Below are positions 45,331 through 58,724 of a stretch of DNA of 64,000 nt, one piece after another. The notes below the pieces were generated by a model that was given only the letters and a program-made list of their open reading frames with translations, made no database searches and had not been told where the DNA came from. Source of the DNA: Bromus sterilis (taxonomy: Eukaryota > Streptophyta > Magnoliopsida > Poales > Poaceae); the NCBI GenBank assembly GCA_950022295.1, contig OX465599.1:276603501-276667500 (forward strand), in the 5' to 3' direction. A program made the position numbers and the translations under genes. The number at the start of each line of letters is the position of its first letter. The first letter of the stretch is position 1.

Positions 45331-46989
45331 TGATACGTCCCAAACATATCTATAATTTCTGCTTGCTCCATGCATGTTTTGTGTGACTTTGCCATGTTTT
45401 GCTTGAACTTTCATACACTTTTGAGCATATTTGGACTAATCTATTAACCCAGTGCACCCAGCTGCCAGTTGCTGTTTTCTGCTGTTTTTGTATTTCAGGT
45501 TTTCCGGCCATTAAAAGTGCTCCAAAAAATCCAGAAAAATCAGATAAAAAATCAGCGACCCGGAAGCTTCTGAAATAACCAAGGCAGCGGAGGGGGGTCA
45601 CCACCAGGAGACCAGGAGGGTCCCTGGCGCGGCCCCACCCTAGGCCGCGCCAGGAGGCCTCCTGGCTTCCTGGTGGGTCCCCTCGACACCCCCCTCCGCC
45701 TATATTTATCCCTCGGGGTGGAAACCCCTAATATCGATCTCTTTTCCGCGATATCGCCTCTGTACTTCCGCCGCCGCCGCTTCAAGATCGGGGCTGCCTG
45801 GAGAAGCTGCTCCGGCACCCTGCCGGGAGAAGCTACCCCCTCCGGGAGACCATCCATAGCCATGGACACCTCCCGTATGTACCGTCAGTAGTTTTCCTTG
45901 GACCATGGGTCCGTGACCAGTAGCTATGTGATGTTCCTCTCCCCTCTTTGTGCCTCCACTTTCGAGACCTCGTGAGCTGCCTCACATGATCGAGGAACCT
46001 TTGTAATTTTCTGCTGTTGCTATGCTAAGTTTGTTGGGATCTGATGGATTAAGAGACTATGTTCAGATTGTGATGAGTAATATATTTGGTTCTTCTCTTT
46101 TATATTTTATTCTTGAGTAAATTCTTGCATGTTCTCCATTGCCGTATTTTACTTTGGCCAAGTATTTTGTTGCAACTCCAAGAGGGAGCGTTATGCTTGA
46201 TTGTGGGTTCAGCCCCTTGATGTCTAGCTTGAGTGACAGAAAAATGATACTAGGGGATGTGATGTTGCCACCAGGTATAAAACAACGGTGCTTGTATCCG
46301 CGGATGCAAGGATTGTTTACTTTACGCAAAGTTCTTTTAATGCAGTTGTCTGTTGCTTTGGATTTACACTTTGGGTGGGATTCGCAACTTAATACCAGCG
46401 AGATGTTCTGGATAGATATCTCAAGGTGGATGATTCATAGTAGATGCAGATGGATTTCGGTCTACTTACCTTGGCGTACTGCCCATTTCTTTTGAGCCCT
46501 TCCTTTCTTTGCAGCATAGTTAGCATTGCGGTGCCTTCATAATCCTGTCAATTGCCCAACTGTGATTTGTTTACCTCGCTAGCACTTTTATCGTCTTTTG
46601 GGAGAGAGACATCACTAGTGAAAATCACGGGACCCCGGTCCATCTTCATATCATTGTTTACACCTTCAATTTACTTTTAGTCTTTACTTTCAGTTTCCAC
46701 TATTATTATCTCTTGCGTTGACCCTTTGGAAACAACAATGCCGGAGGAATTGACAACTCCTATGTACTCGTTGGGAGCAAAGTTATTTGTATCTATGTGC
46801 AGGTCCAGGTGAAGTTAGCAACCTCGGTTGTAAACGGCGCCATTGTTCACTTTACCACCTTCTTGTATCTCTGCGAGTCCTACGGGAGAAAAACCCTATC
46901 CTCTACATAGGGGAAATTTGCTGCTACGCTACATCTCACCTTCCACTTGGGGTAACCAACGAGGAGGGAGAACTATCCTCACCGTATCA
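45331..46989 (+). repeat. C' 3' LTR
   Basis: 1659 bp, TGATACGTCC to CGTATCA, followed by CACCC. A TATA box is at about 45700-45709. Confidence 0.93.
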
Positions 46990-49900
46990 CACCCTCAGTG
47001 TTAACCAACAGTAATTAACTTGGTTGTAACAGTAATCACCTGTTAACACCTGTTAATAATTCCAAGTCACCATGTTGGGCAAGTCTTGTTCACCCTTGAT
47101 AAAAACTCAATTGAATTCAGACTCTGTTGGAATCCAAATTGAATTAAAAATAAAGTGGAAAATAAAGTTCACCCAAAAATCTTGCAAACAATTTTGTAAA
47201 TTGCAAAATAATCAGTAGATCAAAGTAATATGTGCATTGGAATTTATTAAGCTAATAAATAAATCAAACAATTCAAGCAGTAGCCAAACAATCAATTTTA
47301 ATCATTTATAATTTTGGTAAAATATCAAAAGATTTTATTAATGCCTCTAAATTTTTATAGCAGTATGGTTTGTTGCAACAGTGATAATGGGGTAAGTCCC
47401 ACATTTTATAAAAACCATTTGATGCCCAAACAAAATAAAAACATAAAATAAAAACAGAAAACAAATCGAAATAAAAAAAGGCCTATCCTACGTGCTGGGC
47501 AGAGCCCAGCCCCAGCCCTATCCTACCTCGAGCTACAGGAGCCGACCGAGGGCACCGCACCCGCTCGCCCCCTGCGTGGCTACAGTGTCGACGAGGTGGG
47601 GATAAGGAGGCCAACTTGCCCCCCTTGGAGCGAACCCTAGATCGAGGCCGCCCCACCATTTTCCCCTTCGCCCCTCCCCCTAGTTGCTCCCTTTCTCCCG
47701 GTTCAGAACCGCTGCTGCTGTCGCTGTGGGTGCCGTCTTCGATGTGGCCAACGTTCTCCCTGGGCCATAGGATCATGTCCAGGAGCTCCACAGCGCCCCT
47801 CCATGCCGATTCCACCATCAAGCCGAGTCCGGGACGCCCCCAGTCGTCGCCTTCTTTATCTCTTCCACACCGGGATCGCCCACGGCCGCCTCGTCGATTC
47901 CCCCCACTCTGACCACCTCGATCCGGGCCGAGCCTTCCTCTGCACCCACTGTGAGCCCCTGTTCCGGTTTTCCCCTTCCTCCTCGTTGATTCACTCGCCG
48001 TGGCCGCTGTGACCGTATTCGGGTCGCTGCCGTCCTCCACGGCTGGGCCGCGCCATGGTCGCGCCCTGGCTCATGCTCGTCGTGTGCTGGTCACGCCCCG
48101 GCCACGCTTTGAGCTTGCCCACAGGCCCGCGCGCTCGCGCCACCGTTCGCCATGAATGTTTGCGCGTCGATGCTAGCTCCGCTGGCGCCACCCGTGCCCT
48201 GGACTTATGCTTGCGCCCACGCGACCACGCCTTGTCGTGTTGGCCTTCGCCGCCGTGGCCAAACTGGCCGGCCACGCCCCGCCGCTGTGGCCCTCACCGC
48301 CGAGGAGCACGCCTAGCTCGGCCGGGGCAAAAGAACTCCCCTCCTAACCCCCACTGACCCGTGGGCCAGCCCGGGCTAATTAGCCCACTGTTAAGTTAGC
48401 AGCTAAATCCCCTCTACCCCTGACGTGTGGGCCCAAGGCCATTATGTTTAAGTTAAAATAAAACTGCTAAGTTAAATAACCACTGTGTGGCTTACATGTG
48501 GGCCCTCCTGTTAATTAGCTAAATTATATTGATGGAGTTATCACAATGTGGATGACAAGTGGGACCCCTTCACTGATTAATTAAATAATTGGTTTTGTTT
48601 AACCCTTGTGTATGACAGATGGGCCCCACCTGTCAGTTTGACTGGCCAAAGTTACTGTTATGGATAATGTTTAATAAACAATTAAATAAATCCAAAAATT
48701 GCTAGAAAATGATTTAAACTTCAAATATTAGTATCTTTTAATCCGTATATCAGATCGAAAAACTTTATACATGAAAGTTGATCAGAAAAATACAACAGAC
48801 AAGATTACGCTACCCGCATACCCACCACGCCCCTCTAACATATCGCACATGGGACATTCGCCCTCCGATTTGCACTGTCCGGTAATTACCCGTTACCGGT
48901 AACACTTTCCGGATGGATTTGTTCTGAACATAAAAGTTGTTCGGAATGCATCAACGATCACGGATGCAATATCCACATGTCTATCAGGTATTCACAACAC
49001 TACAGACATGGAACCTTCCCCCCCTCCGGGCCGTTTGTCGATAATCACCCCGGGGTTTGTATTTCATCCCCGGATGAATTCCCGCTCCGAGAAAAACCCG
49101 TTGCACTGCGTTAGAACACCGTTAACGTTGCTTGTGCCATGTCTTGTATTTGTATTGCTATTATTGTTGTGTATTTATTGTTTCTCCCCCTCTCTTATTG
49201 TCCGGTGGTCTCGACGTCCGCTGCCGATGCCCCTGTGATCGACTAAGTCGATGAAGACCGTACCCCTAGCGTTGAGCTTCCAGGCAAGCAAAGCCATTCT
49301 GTTCCCCAGATATCGCCTATCTTTCCATACATTTCTTGCACTAGGAATTGTTACTGCTGCTGCTACGATTACAATCCTATTCAATTGCATACCTATCTTT
49401 GTCGCCCCTTTATGTACCTGCCTTTATCCTATGATGCCTGATAAATATATATTATATTTAGCAGTGAGCCCTGCGCATTGTTAGCTAGGATTAGATAGAG
49501 GGCCGTGATCACTCAGGGTAGTGAACGCGGATACAATATATTAACTGTAACAGGTATGGTACAATGCAGACACCGCCTAAGGCCCCTAGCTCGGCTCTGC
49601 CGATCCACCTTCAAGTGTGAGCTATCAAGGAGTAATCCTTGTACTCCACTCGTTGCTGACTCCGTATAGCCGCCCTAGGGACCTGAGCCCCGGTTGTCCT
49701 TAAGGTAAGAAGTCGGGCGACACAACGGTGCCCGCGAGCGGTATTGCGTCGGGAACGACGTGAGGGTACGACCGACGTTACTGGCGTGCTTGGCCCCTGC
49801 TCGTATCTCGCGAGAGTTACCAAACCACGAAAAGTTGAGCTCTACCAAGAGCACACGCGAGACAAGGTAAGGAGACGGTTCACCTTGTTGGTAACCGCAG

Positions 49901-50859
49901 AGACTTGGTGGGACGACAGGGCAGGCAACGATGTACTGGTGGTCCTGACTGCTGTCGTTGTCCGCGGGCCAGTTAAGTCGAGGCAACGATAACGGTTGTC
50001 ATGCAGGTTAATTAAAATGCTAAATGGTTCGGCGGATGACTTGAGAGATCCATTGGTCTGTACGCACTACCTACACGTGGGATTACGGTGTCGGCCCTCC
50101 GCGTCGTAGTTCGTCCGAAAGCTCTTCAGACGTCAGCAGTACTGCGGCCTGATCGCCGGGAAGCCGTGTTGTCTTATTTGCTGCAGCAGGTGTGTTTGAT
50201 TTGCTTTTGCTTCACCGGTCAGACTCGCACCGTGCAGGAGCGTGCAAGGGTGAGGGACCTAGACCCCTTGGCACATAGGATATAGTCCGGTGGATGGCCT
50301 CTCTGCTGAGCCTAGGATGAACTGCGATGTGTCGGATAGCCTCGGTGGGGCATTCCCTAACAAGGTGTACGCCACCCTGGAGATCCGAGCGTGCAGGTTG
50401 AACAGTAGTTCACCCCTGCAGGGAGTTTAATCTATTCGAATAGCCGTGTCCACGGTAACAGGATGCTTTATGCTGAAGCTGGACCTTACCACTACAAACT
50501 ACTACTATTAATCTATTGGTTCCGGGTTTTCTTCCTCACAGGGAAGTCGAGGAGGGGAACTCGGAGGCATCTATTATCATTAATCATTACAACTTACTAT
50601 TATACAATGCTGCAGTAACTTCTGCTTCATTGTTACTTTATGCTTTATATGAACTGTTGGCTGTTCTCATCTTGTGCTTCAAGACTCGTCAGAAGATGCT
50701 AGTCTTCGATAGGCCTAGCTTCTTACCCTTATTCCGATTTCTATCTTGCAATCCACTATATACAACCTCCCCTTTCCATTTGATACAAATGCATAAATGC
50801 TTAGTAGCGGAAGTAAGACTCGCGGGTATACTAGATACTCACCTTGCTTTATTTCCCCT
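46990..50859 (+). repeat. Element A, 3' LTR, main part
   Basis: It resumes the LTR with CACCCTCAGTG and runs 3870 bp until the Copia element at 50860. It is the least interrupted copy of this LTR and shows the original sequence at the C and E insertion sites (GGCTCATGCTCG near 48068 and TTGTCATGCAGGTTAATT near 49996). It carries CCGTG-TC-CACGG at 50444-50455. About 0.4 kb of LTR should follow beyond the Copia element. No gene is supported. Confidence 0.9.
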
Positions 50860-52124
50860 TGTAAGAGCAAGTTTTTCCCCCCGAAGGTTTTGGACATTGT
50901 TGGACAAAGCAGAAGTGGAACTAATATTGTTTTCGAGTATAAACAGATACTTAGGTTCCGAGAGAATGGAGTTTGCATGTAGAAGGTCGAAGGACAACTC
51001 GCTGTAGTGAAGCTGCAGCTATCTACCGAAACCTTTGAAGGAAGACGACCCCTAAAAATGTCGTGGAAGGAGATGTTCCTCTCGAGCAAAAGCGCAACGA
51101 GGAGAAAGCTGAAGCTGGTCGAAGACTTAGTCTTTTATCTAGCTTCTCTTTATCTCTTGAGTCATAGGAAAAACCGTACTATTAAGAGGGGTTTTCTAGT
51201 TGAGATCTTAGTTGAAGTGAACTTGCTCTGCTCAACCAAAACCCACAAAAGCCTACCGAGAGAAATCTTACTGAGTCGAGTGAATAGCTCGAAGGCAAAG
51301 TCATCGCACTTCGTGCCTTCGAGAGAGAACTCGTTCGGTAAGTCAGCTTACTTGTTCCTCAAGTAAAGTTGCGCAGTGATTGGAATCCGACCGTTGTAGA
51401 CACGCGTCAAGCGGTTGCATCGGGTCACTTCAGTCATTTTACCCATCGGGATCGCCAACTATAAATACCCCGCACCTACCCGCCATTTCGGGTTGGCTGC
51501 TCCACTGAAGATTCTAAGACAGAAGTCTGTGAGCATCCCAAGAGAGATTCATCGAGAGAAAACCAAATCCCAAGCCTGAGCTAAGTTGAGCAATTCACTA
51601 TGACTTAGGTTGAGATTAGCCGATCTTTTTATCTTGGAGAACTGCAAGTCTCCTAGACGGTTAGGCATCGCTTGTCAAGAAGTCGAAGAGTAATTGTCAC
51701 TGCTGAAGGAAGTTTGTAAAGGTCTCGGAGATGTCCTGAACATCTACCACGAGTGAAAACTGGACAAGCTCGAGGAGTTTGTTGCAGTGGAGAATAGGAC
51801 GGAGAGAGTTTTTCTCCAGGTGTTCAATCACCAGTCCCTCCAACCAGACGTAGCACTTTGCAGAGTGTGAACTGGTTTACCAAACATCGTCGTGTCAGGC
51901 TCATTTTCCTTCATACATTTAAATTAAGTATTCTCTCGTAGCCTGTATGCCTTCGATGTTTCCCTTCGCCCTTAATTCTTTCGAGCTATGCATTACCCTC
52001 GATACTGTATTTCCTTCGAGATGTTCTTAGTCCTTCGCAGTTTTCATGAATTCCTTCCAAGTTCCTTAGAATTTTTAGAAGTGATCATTCACCCCCTCCC
52101 CCTCTGATCATTCTTGAGCTTTCA
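50860..52124 (+). repeat. Sirevirus 5' LTR
   Basis: It starts TGTAAGAGCAAG and ends GAGCTTTCA. A TATA box (CTATAAATACC) is at 51460-51470, about 600 bp in. Open stretches inside are not genes. Confidence 0.93.
51460..51470 (+). promoter_or_regulatory. TATA box of the Sirevirus LTR
   Basis: CTATAAATACC, with a likely start site near 51495. It would drive the full-length element RNA. Confidence 0.7.
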
Positions 52125-52126
52125 AT

Positions 52127-52138
52127 TGGTATCAGAGC
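52127..52138 (+). other. Sirevirus primer binding site
   Basis: TGGTATCAGAGC, the initiator-Met tRNA type, two bases after the LTR end. Confidence 0.9.
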
Positions 52139-52194
52139 TAGGCACTCCCTACGCTCTGCGTATTTTGGTCTAACAACCTGGAGTGTTGTCAAGA

Positions 52195-54796
52195 ATGTCG
52201 TTTGCAGCTGTTCGCTCGGGGGAACAAATCCCCATTTTCAATGGGAAGGACTATTCCTATTGGAAGGACAAAATGAAGAGAAATATCATGGCTATCAACT
52301 CCGCCGCTTGGGAAGTTGTCAAGAATGGTGTAACTGTCAAGGACACTGATGCCATCACTCCTGAAGAGACAAAGAAGATAGAGCTAGATGCTGAAGTCTG
52401 GGTATTCATCACAAATCATCTGATTCCTGAAAAATATCATGAGGTCAAGAATATTCCTTCGGCCAAAGGTGATTGGGATTATCTCGAGAAGATTGGTGAA
52501 GGTGTCTCTACTCAGAAAGATGCTCGAATTGACACCCTTTGAAGCAAGTTCTATCGGTTCAACAGGCACGAGGGAGAAAAAGTTTGTTCCATATACAGCA
52601 GACTCACTGCGCTATCAAATGAACTGATTTCCCTCGGTGCAGATGACATTACCAATCGGATTATTGTCAGAACTTTGCTTCGTTCTCTTGATGACTCCTT
52701 CGATCACATTGTGCTGATGATTAAGGAAAGAACTGATTTCAAAGATATGGTTGCCGCTGATATTCTTGAAAGGCTTAATACTTTCGAGATGGAAGAAGAT
52801 GAGAAACGTGATGTCAATGGGAGTCGAAAGAAATCTCATGCACTCAAGGCCAAAGCTTCACGTCACTCCTCTCCTGAAGCCAGTTCTGAATCTGCTGGTG
52901 CATCTGATGACCCCGAGAACATTGGGAAAGATCTTGCACTGATTATGAGAAGATTCAACCGCTTTTAGAAAAGGAACTCCTCTTCACCGAAGAAAAACTA
53001 TTTTCAAGACATTCTAGCAATTCATCACAGCATCGATCATCATCCAGAAACTCTTCAGCGAAAGATAACTGTTGCTATAAGTGCAAGAAGCCAGGTCACT
53101 TCATTGCTGATTGTCCTCTCTGGGAAATTGAACATAAATCAAAGCACTCTCACAGCAGCTCTTCGAGCAAGTCTTACAGATCGAGCAAAAACCACGATTC
53201 GAAGAAATATGATTCAAGGTCCAGAAAAGACAAGAAAGATGGTTCTGATGATGACAAGAAGAAGAAGTATCACAAGCATCGAGAGAGTTCTTCCTCGAAA
53301 TCACATTCCTCTCGTCGACAGAATTCACACCGAGCCAAAGCCTATCTGGGTAAAGAGATGAACTCTGAAGATGAAGCTTCCGGTTCTGAAGCAGGATCAA
53401 AGTCAAGATCAAGTTCTGGTTCTGGTTCTGAATCTGATGGTGTTGCTGGGATAGCATTCGCCTCAAACAAGAATTCAAGTTCATTCTTCTCCAACCAGAG
53501 CAGTGAAGATGAATCTCCAGCTTACTGTTTCATGGCCAAGGCTAAGGTATCTTCATCTAAGAAATCCTTCGATACTTCTGATGGATCTGCTTATGAAAGT
53601 GACTCTAGGATAAGCTATGCTAAACTTGCTAAAATTGCTTCTATTCAACAAGATGAACTAGATTCTCTAAGTGAAACTATTCAAAAATCTGAGACTCTGT
53701 TGATCAATGAGATTGAGAAGGGTCAAACTTTGACTAACGAGCATGCATCTCTGAAAGAAAAGTATGATGAAATTCCTCTCGTCATGAACTTCTCTCAGTG
53801 GACTACGAGAAGCTAACCTATGAATTCCTTCAAGGGAAAATGGCTCTCAAGAAACTGAGAGAGGCTAATGAAGAGTTGGAAAGTGTAAATCTCACTCTCA
53901 TGGCTCAACAGGGCTCAGAAGATAAAAATGAATATATTCCACCCTGCTTGACTTGTTTGGAACGAAGTAAAATTGACTCTATTTCCGAGAGATCGAAAGG
54001 AAAGCAACCTATTGTTATTGATGATGCTAACCCCTCGAACGAGGAAACCATTACCGAGGAACTCCTCAGGTTGAAAGATTTATTTGAAACAGGCATGTTC
54101 AAAAGTGTGCAGGGACACTAGTACCTATGTGATATCCTACGAAAGGCTCTTCTTCACAGAAATCCCCGAAACGAAGGAGTTGGCTTCGAAAGGAAAATCA
54201 ATCCTGACGGAACCTACTGGGAACCCGAGCAGTATCCTAAAACTGTCTGGGTTCTTGCGAAAGAAAAGCCCATTGATATTGCTAACCTTTCAGGTTTCAG
54301 TTGCAAAATTGACAAAGCTATTGTTGATGAATCACTTGATTCTGACTACAAGCTTGTCAAAGATCAGGAAGGAAAAGTGTCAGCTGAATTCGTTGGTACT
54401 CCTCCGAAGAATGGTTTCTATAAGCGACAGATTTGGGTTCGCAAATCTCTCGTAGAAAAACTGCCCCCTAACCATTCTATGCAGGGAAAATCCTCGGTAC
54501 CACCGAATCACTACTATTCTCTCGAGGATAGAAATGAACCCTTGGTGCCTGCTTCAAATGTTCCCCAGAAGGAATACTATCGTGTCGATAGAAATGTTTA
54601 TCGTCATCGTAATGATAACACCAAAGTTGCTGTTACTCATCAGTACTCTAACCCCTCATCGAGGAATTATATTTATGGTGTGCTTGATGGTCCTGATCGA
54701 GAATGCAATCCTGTTCGATATACTATTGCTGCCCCATCTAGCTCTACCATGCCTTCTAAGTCACCTGCTCGCTTGTGGGTGGTTAAGAAGAACTAA
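52195..54796 (+). pseudogene. gag: Sirevirus gag, broken
   Basis: It starts with ATG at 52195 (MSFAAVRSGEQIPIFNGKDY) and shows the Copia Gag domain, then a CCHC zinc knuckle CYKCKKPGHFIADC (53073-53114), a long Ser/Lys-rich stretch, a likely coiled-coil part and a C-terminal part ending LWVVKKN. Gag coats the RNA and forms the particle. Lesions: TGA at 52540, TAG at 52966, a frameshift between 52968 and 53010, another near 53785, and TAG at 54119. The pol frame is one base back from the last gag frame, which may be a normal frameshift site or another lesion. Confidence 0.85.
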
Positions 54797-57700
54797 TTCT
54801 TCTGCAGGGCTATGTCTCCGGTGGATCCAAATGGGTCATGGATAGTGGATGTACAAATCATATGACCGGAGACAAAGAGTTGTTCACCGAAGCAAATCTG
54901 TCTGAATCTTCACAGAAATACATTACCTTCGGTGACAAAAACAAAGGAAAAGTACTTGGTTTGGGTAAGGTTGCAATATCGAAAGACAAGCATATTGATA
55001 AGGTGTTACTTGTACAATCTCTAGGATATAATCTTATGTCTATATCGAAACTTTGTGATATGGGTATGCTTGTACTGTTTTCTGCGTCTCGTTGTGTTGT
55101 CTTTTCAAAGGATGATTATTCCTTCGTGTTCGAAGGATATCGCAAGGGTGATCTTTACGTCGTTGATTTTTCTTCGGGACCTGCAGTGTCCACATGTTTG
55201 ATGGCCAAAGCCACTTCTGGTTGGTTATGGCACCGAAGACTTGGTCATGCAGGGATGAAAAATCTTCAAACTCTTATCTCAAAGAAGAACATCGTTGGAA
55301 TTGATAATGTGAAATTCGATAAAGATCGTCTATGCAGTGCCTGTGAAGCTGGAAAGATTGCCAAGAAACATCACTCAGCAAAAACCGTCATGACTACTAC
55401 TCGTCCTCTTGAATTACTTCATATGGATTTATTCGGTCCTCAAAATTATGCTAGTCTTGGAGGTAACAAGTATGGTCTGGTTATTGTTGATGATTTCTAT
55501 CGATATACCTGGGTTTTCTTTCTTGATGACAAGAGCAAGGCTGTTGAAATTTTCAAAACCTTCGCAAAGAGAGCTCAAACTGAATATGAATTATCTCTCA
55601 AGCATATCAGAAGTGATAATGGTACAGAATTCAAAAATACTCATATCGAAGAATTTCTTGATGAATATGGCTTTACTCATGAATTCTGGGCTGCTTATAC
55701 ACCGCAACAAAATGGTGTGGTCGAGAGAAAGAATCGAACACTTATTGAAATGGCCAGAACAATGCTCGCTGAATACAAGACCCCTATCAGGTTCTGGGCT
55801 GAAGCTATCAACACTGCATGTCATATCATCAACAAGGTTTATCTGCACAAATTTCTGAAGAAAACTTCACATGAACTCATCACTGGTAAAAAGCCCAATG
55901 TGTCTTATCTCAGGGTTTTTGGTGCTACATGTTACATCAGAGATATGAATCACAGCTCCAAGTTTTCCCCAAAGGCACACGAAGGTTTTCTCCTAGGTTA
56001 TGGTTCGAATTCTCACACTTAAAAAGTTTACAACTCTCAACTTGGCAAAGTTGTAGAAACTGTAAATGTTCGATTTTATGAAACTAACGGCTCTCAAAAG
56101 GAGCAATTACCTCTTAACCTGGATGAACCACCATTGGATGAAGTTATCAGGTACATGGCTATTGGAGATATTCGACCTGTCGATGGGAATGCACGTCAAG
56201 CAAACAAGGATGATGATGATCCAATGTTCCCACACATAGCCCGGGGCGCTGGAGATCAACATCCTGAAGCAAATGATGTACAGGTCGAAGGAGAACGCGT
56301 AAACGAAGAAAATGTTCCCGATGAACAAGCTGATCCCGAAGGACAACCGGATCCACAAGATGATGAAGAAGTTTTTCCTCGCGTTCGAAGAAGAGTGGAT
56401 GTCGACTCAATTCTCGAAGAAATTCGTTTACCAGGTCGACCCACCACTCGTTCTCGTACTCGATTAGCTAACTTCTGTGGAAATTTTTCGTTTGTATCCA
56501 TGCTAGAACCATCAAAATTGGATGAAGCCATGAAGGACTCAGACTGGATGACTGCTATGCTCGAAGAACTTAACCAGCTCGAGAGAAATAAAGTCTGGTC
56601 CCTTGTCGATAGACCTGATCCCACAAAGCATAATATCATTGGTACGAAGTGGATCTTTCGCAACAAGCAAGATGAAGATGGCATAGTGGTAAGGAATAAA
56701 GCTCGACTGGTTGCACAAGGATACACCCAAATCGAAGGTATTGATTTTGGTGAGACTTATGCCCCAGTTGCTCGTCTTGAATCCATTCGTGTCATGCTTG
56801 CTTTTTCCAATTACAATGGTATATTGCTATATCAAATGGATGTCAAAAGTGCATTTCTTAACGGTGAAATCGAAGAAGTGTATGTTATGCAGCCACCAGG
56901 TTTTGAAGACCCGAAGAATCCTGATAAGGTGTACAGATTGCACAAGGCCCTATATGGGTTAAAGCAAGCACCTCGTGCTTGGTATGAAACACTGAAGGAT
57001 TTTCTTCTAAAGAAGGGCTTCAAACCAGGAACAACCGATCCGACTCTTTTTACTCGTGCATACAAAAATGACCTTTTTGTGTGTCAAATTTATGTCGATG
57101 ATATTATTTTTGGCTGTACTAACTCTGATATTAGCAAAGAATTTGCTCGCATGATGTCGAAGAAATATGAAATGTCAATGATGGGAGAATTGAAGTTCTT
57201 TCTCGGGCTTCAAATCCGTCAATAGAAAAATGGTACTTTCATTTCTCAAGAGAAGTACCTCAGAGATTGCCTGAAGAAGTTTGATCTTGTCAGTTGCAAA
57301 ACTACCAAGACTCCAATGCCTACGAATGTTCATCTAGATGCAGATGAGAAGGGCAAACCTTTCGATCAGAAGAAATATCGCTCGATGATCGGTTCGCTTC
57401 TTTACCTTTGTGCATCTAGACCTGACATTATGCTATCAGTTTGTATGTGTGCTCGTTTTCAGACAAATCCGAAGGAATCTCATCATATTGCTGTCAAGCG
57501 AATCCTTCGATATCTGGCTCACACACCAACCTTGGGTCTTTGGTATCCCAAGGGTGCCCAGTTTGATCTCGTTGGTTACTCTGATTCCGACTGGGCTGGT
57601 GATCGAGTCGACAGGAAATCTACCTCAGGCACATGTCATTTTCTCGGTAGATCTCTTGTCTGTTGGGCTTCGAAGAAACAGAATTGTGTATCTATTTCTA

Positions 57701-58044
57701 CGGCTGAAGCCGAGTATATTGCTGCCAGTTCATGCTGTACTCAGATTCTGTGGCTCAAGCAAACGCTGAAAGACTATGGTATTCTTGTGAAGAAAATTCC
57801 ATTGCTCTGTGATAACGAGAGTGCTATCAAAATTACCCATAATCCAGTGCAACACTCTCGAACGAAGCATATTGATATTCGCCATCATTTTCTTCGAGAT
57901 CACGTTCAGCGAGAAGATATCGTTATCAGTCATGTTCGCACCGAAGATCAATTGGCTGATATATTCACAAAGCCCTTGGATGAAAAGAGGTTCTGTACAC
58001 TGAGGTGTGAGTTGAACATCTTAGACTCACGGAATGTGCTGTAA
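54797..58044 (+). pseudogene. pol: Sirevirus pol: protease, integrase, reverse transcriptase, RNase H, with two stops
   Basis: One frame covers all domains: protease with MDSGCTNHMTG (active D at 54841), a pre-integrase zinc part, integrase core with D in HMDLFGP, D in RSDNGTEF and E in NGVVERKNR, RT with MDVKSAFLNGEIEE, ALYGLKQAPRAWYE and intact YVDD (57091-57102), and RNase H with YSDSDWAGD, STAEAEYIA and CDNESAI, ending near the final stop at 58042. Only two stops break it: TAA at 56020 and TAG at 57223. All catalytic residues I can see are kept, so this copy lost function recently. Confidence 0.92.
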
Positions 58045-58510
58045 GATCATAACCATCGGTACTATGTATCATTAGTCTTCATTGTTGATTACTTACGTTT
58101 ATTTTCTATCGTGTTTCTTTTTCGTTTATTTTTTGTTCGTTTGGTGTTGTCCTATACACTTATCAATCCGAGCCTTATCGCTGTTTTACCCTCGGATTGA
58201 CTAAGTATCGGACCCTGTTTTCCCTCTATTCTATCCCTACCCCTTCTGTGATTTTCTCTCGTGAACATGTATATATTGTACTCGATCAAGATTCCCTTCG
58301 GATGTCATTGATTCCGAAGGAAAATCTATCGAAGTTTTTATCTTCTTTTTACTCGATGCTCGATGAGTTTGGTCTCGGACGTGGAGCAACTATCTCTCGG
58401 TTCGTTGGGACTGCCCACGATTACCGCCACAAAATCCGTCCGTTGAATGCAGAGAGACGCGAAATCCGCGCCGTTGGATCAGATCTGACAGCTCGTTCAG
58501 ACCCCCCCCC
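58045..58510 (+). other. Spacer between pol and the third transcription unit
   Basis: No supported gene. It ends in a run of ten C just before a TATA box. Confidence 0.6.
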
Positions 58511-58520
58511 TTATAAATAC
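58511..58520 (+). promoter_or_regulatory. Internal TATA box upstream of the third ORF
   Basis: TTATAAATAC, 467 bp after the pol stop and 634 bp before the ORF start. It is followed after about 30 bases by a start-like position (near 58541) and a CT-rich leader (58555-58720), the usual layout of a plant promoter. Confidence 0.55.
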
Positions 58521-58724
58521 TGATCCACCCCACCGGCCTAGACATCGCTATTTCCTCGACTTCGCCTCTTCGCTTCCAGAAGCTCTCTCTCGCGCGTCGT
58601 CGTGCTGCCTCGTCGCCGTCGACTCCCTCGCCGCTTAGCTGCCGGAAGGAAGCCGCCGGAGACGTTCCCGTCGACAAAGATCTTCATCTGCGTCGCCGTA
58701 GTCGCCTCACATCACCAAGTTAGG

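Larger units (their letters stand above)
38701..46989 (+). mobile_element. Element C': complete Athila-like Gag-protease retrotransposon
   Basis: 8289 bp with LTRs 38701-40356 and 45331-46989, primer site 40367-40384, gag and protease at 40511-42540 and then 2.8 kb of non-coding DNA. It is flanked by the perfect target duplication CACCC (38696-38700, 46990-46994). No RT, RNase H or integrase is present. LTRs differ at about 8 of 300 bases in a sample counted by eye (near 2.7%). It is a second subfamily of the C2 type, with similar gag but different LTR sequence in places. Confidence 0.93.
2109..50859 (+). mobile_element. Element A: giant-LTR non-coding retrotransposon (LARD-like, Tekay/Del-type ends)
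   Basis: A has LTRs that begin TGTAACACCC and end GGGGGCGTCA, an initiator-methionine-tRNA type primer site (28137) and a purine tract (38680-38690). Adding up its pieces gives LTRs near 4.3 kb and an internal region near 2.7 kb with no recognisable gag or pol. Such large, gene-free elements are known as LARDs, and Sukkula of Triticeae is the closest type I can name; that match is unconfirmed. The 3' LTR is interrupted at 50860 and must continue outside the window. Pieces: 2109-3213, 4859-6829, 23302-25279, 26874-28131 (5' LTR, with a duplicated stretch), 28132-30260 and 38084-38690 (internal), 38691-38700 and 46990-50859 (3' LTR). Confidence 0.8.
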
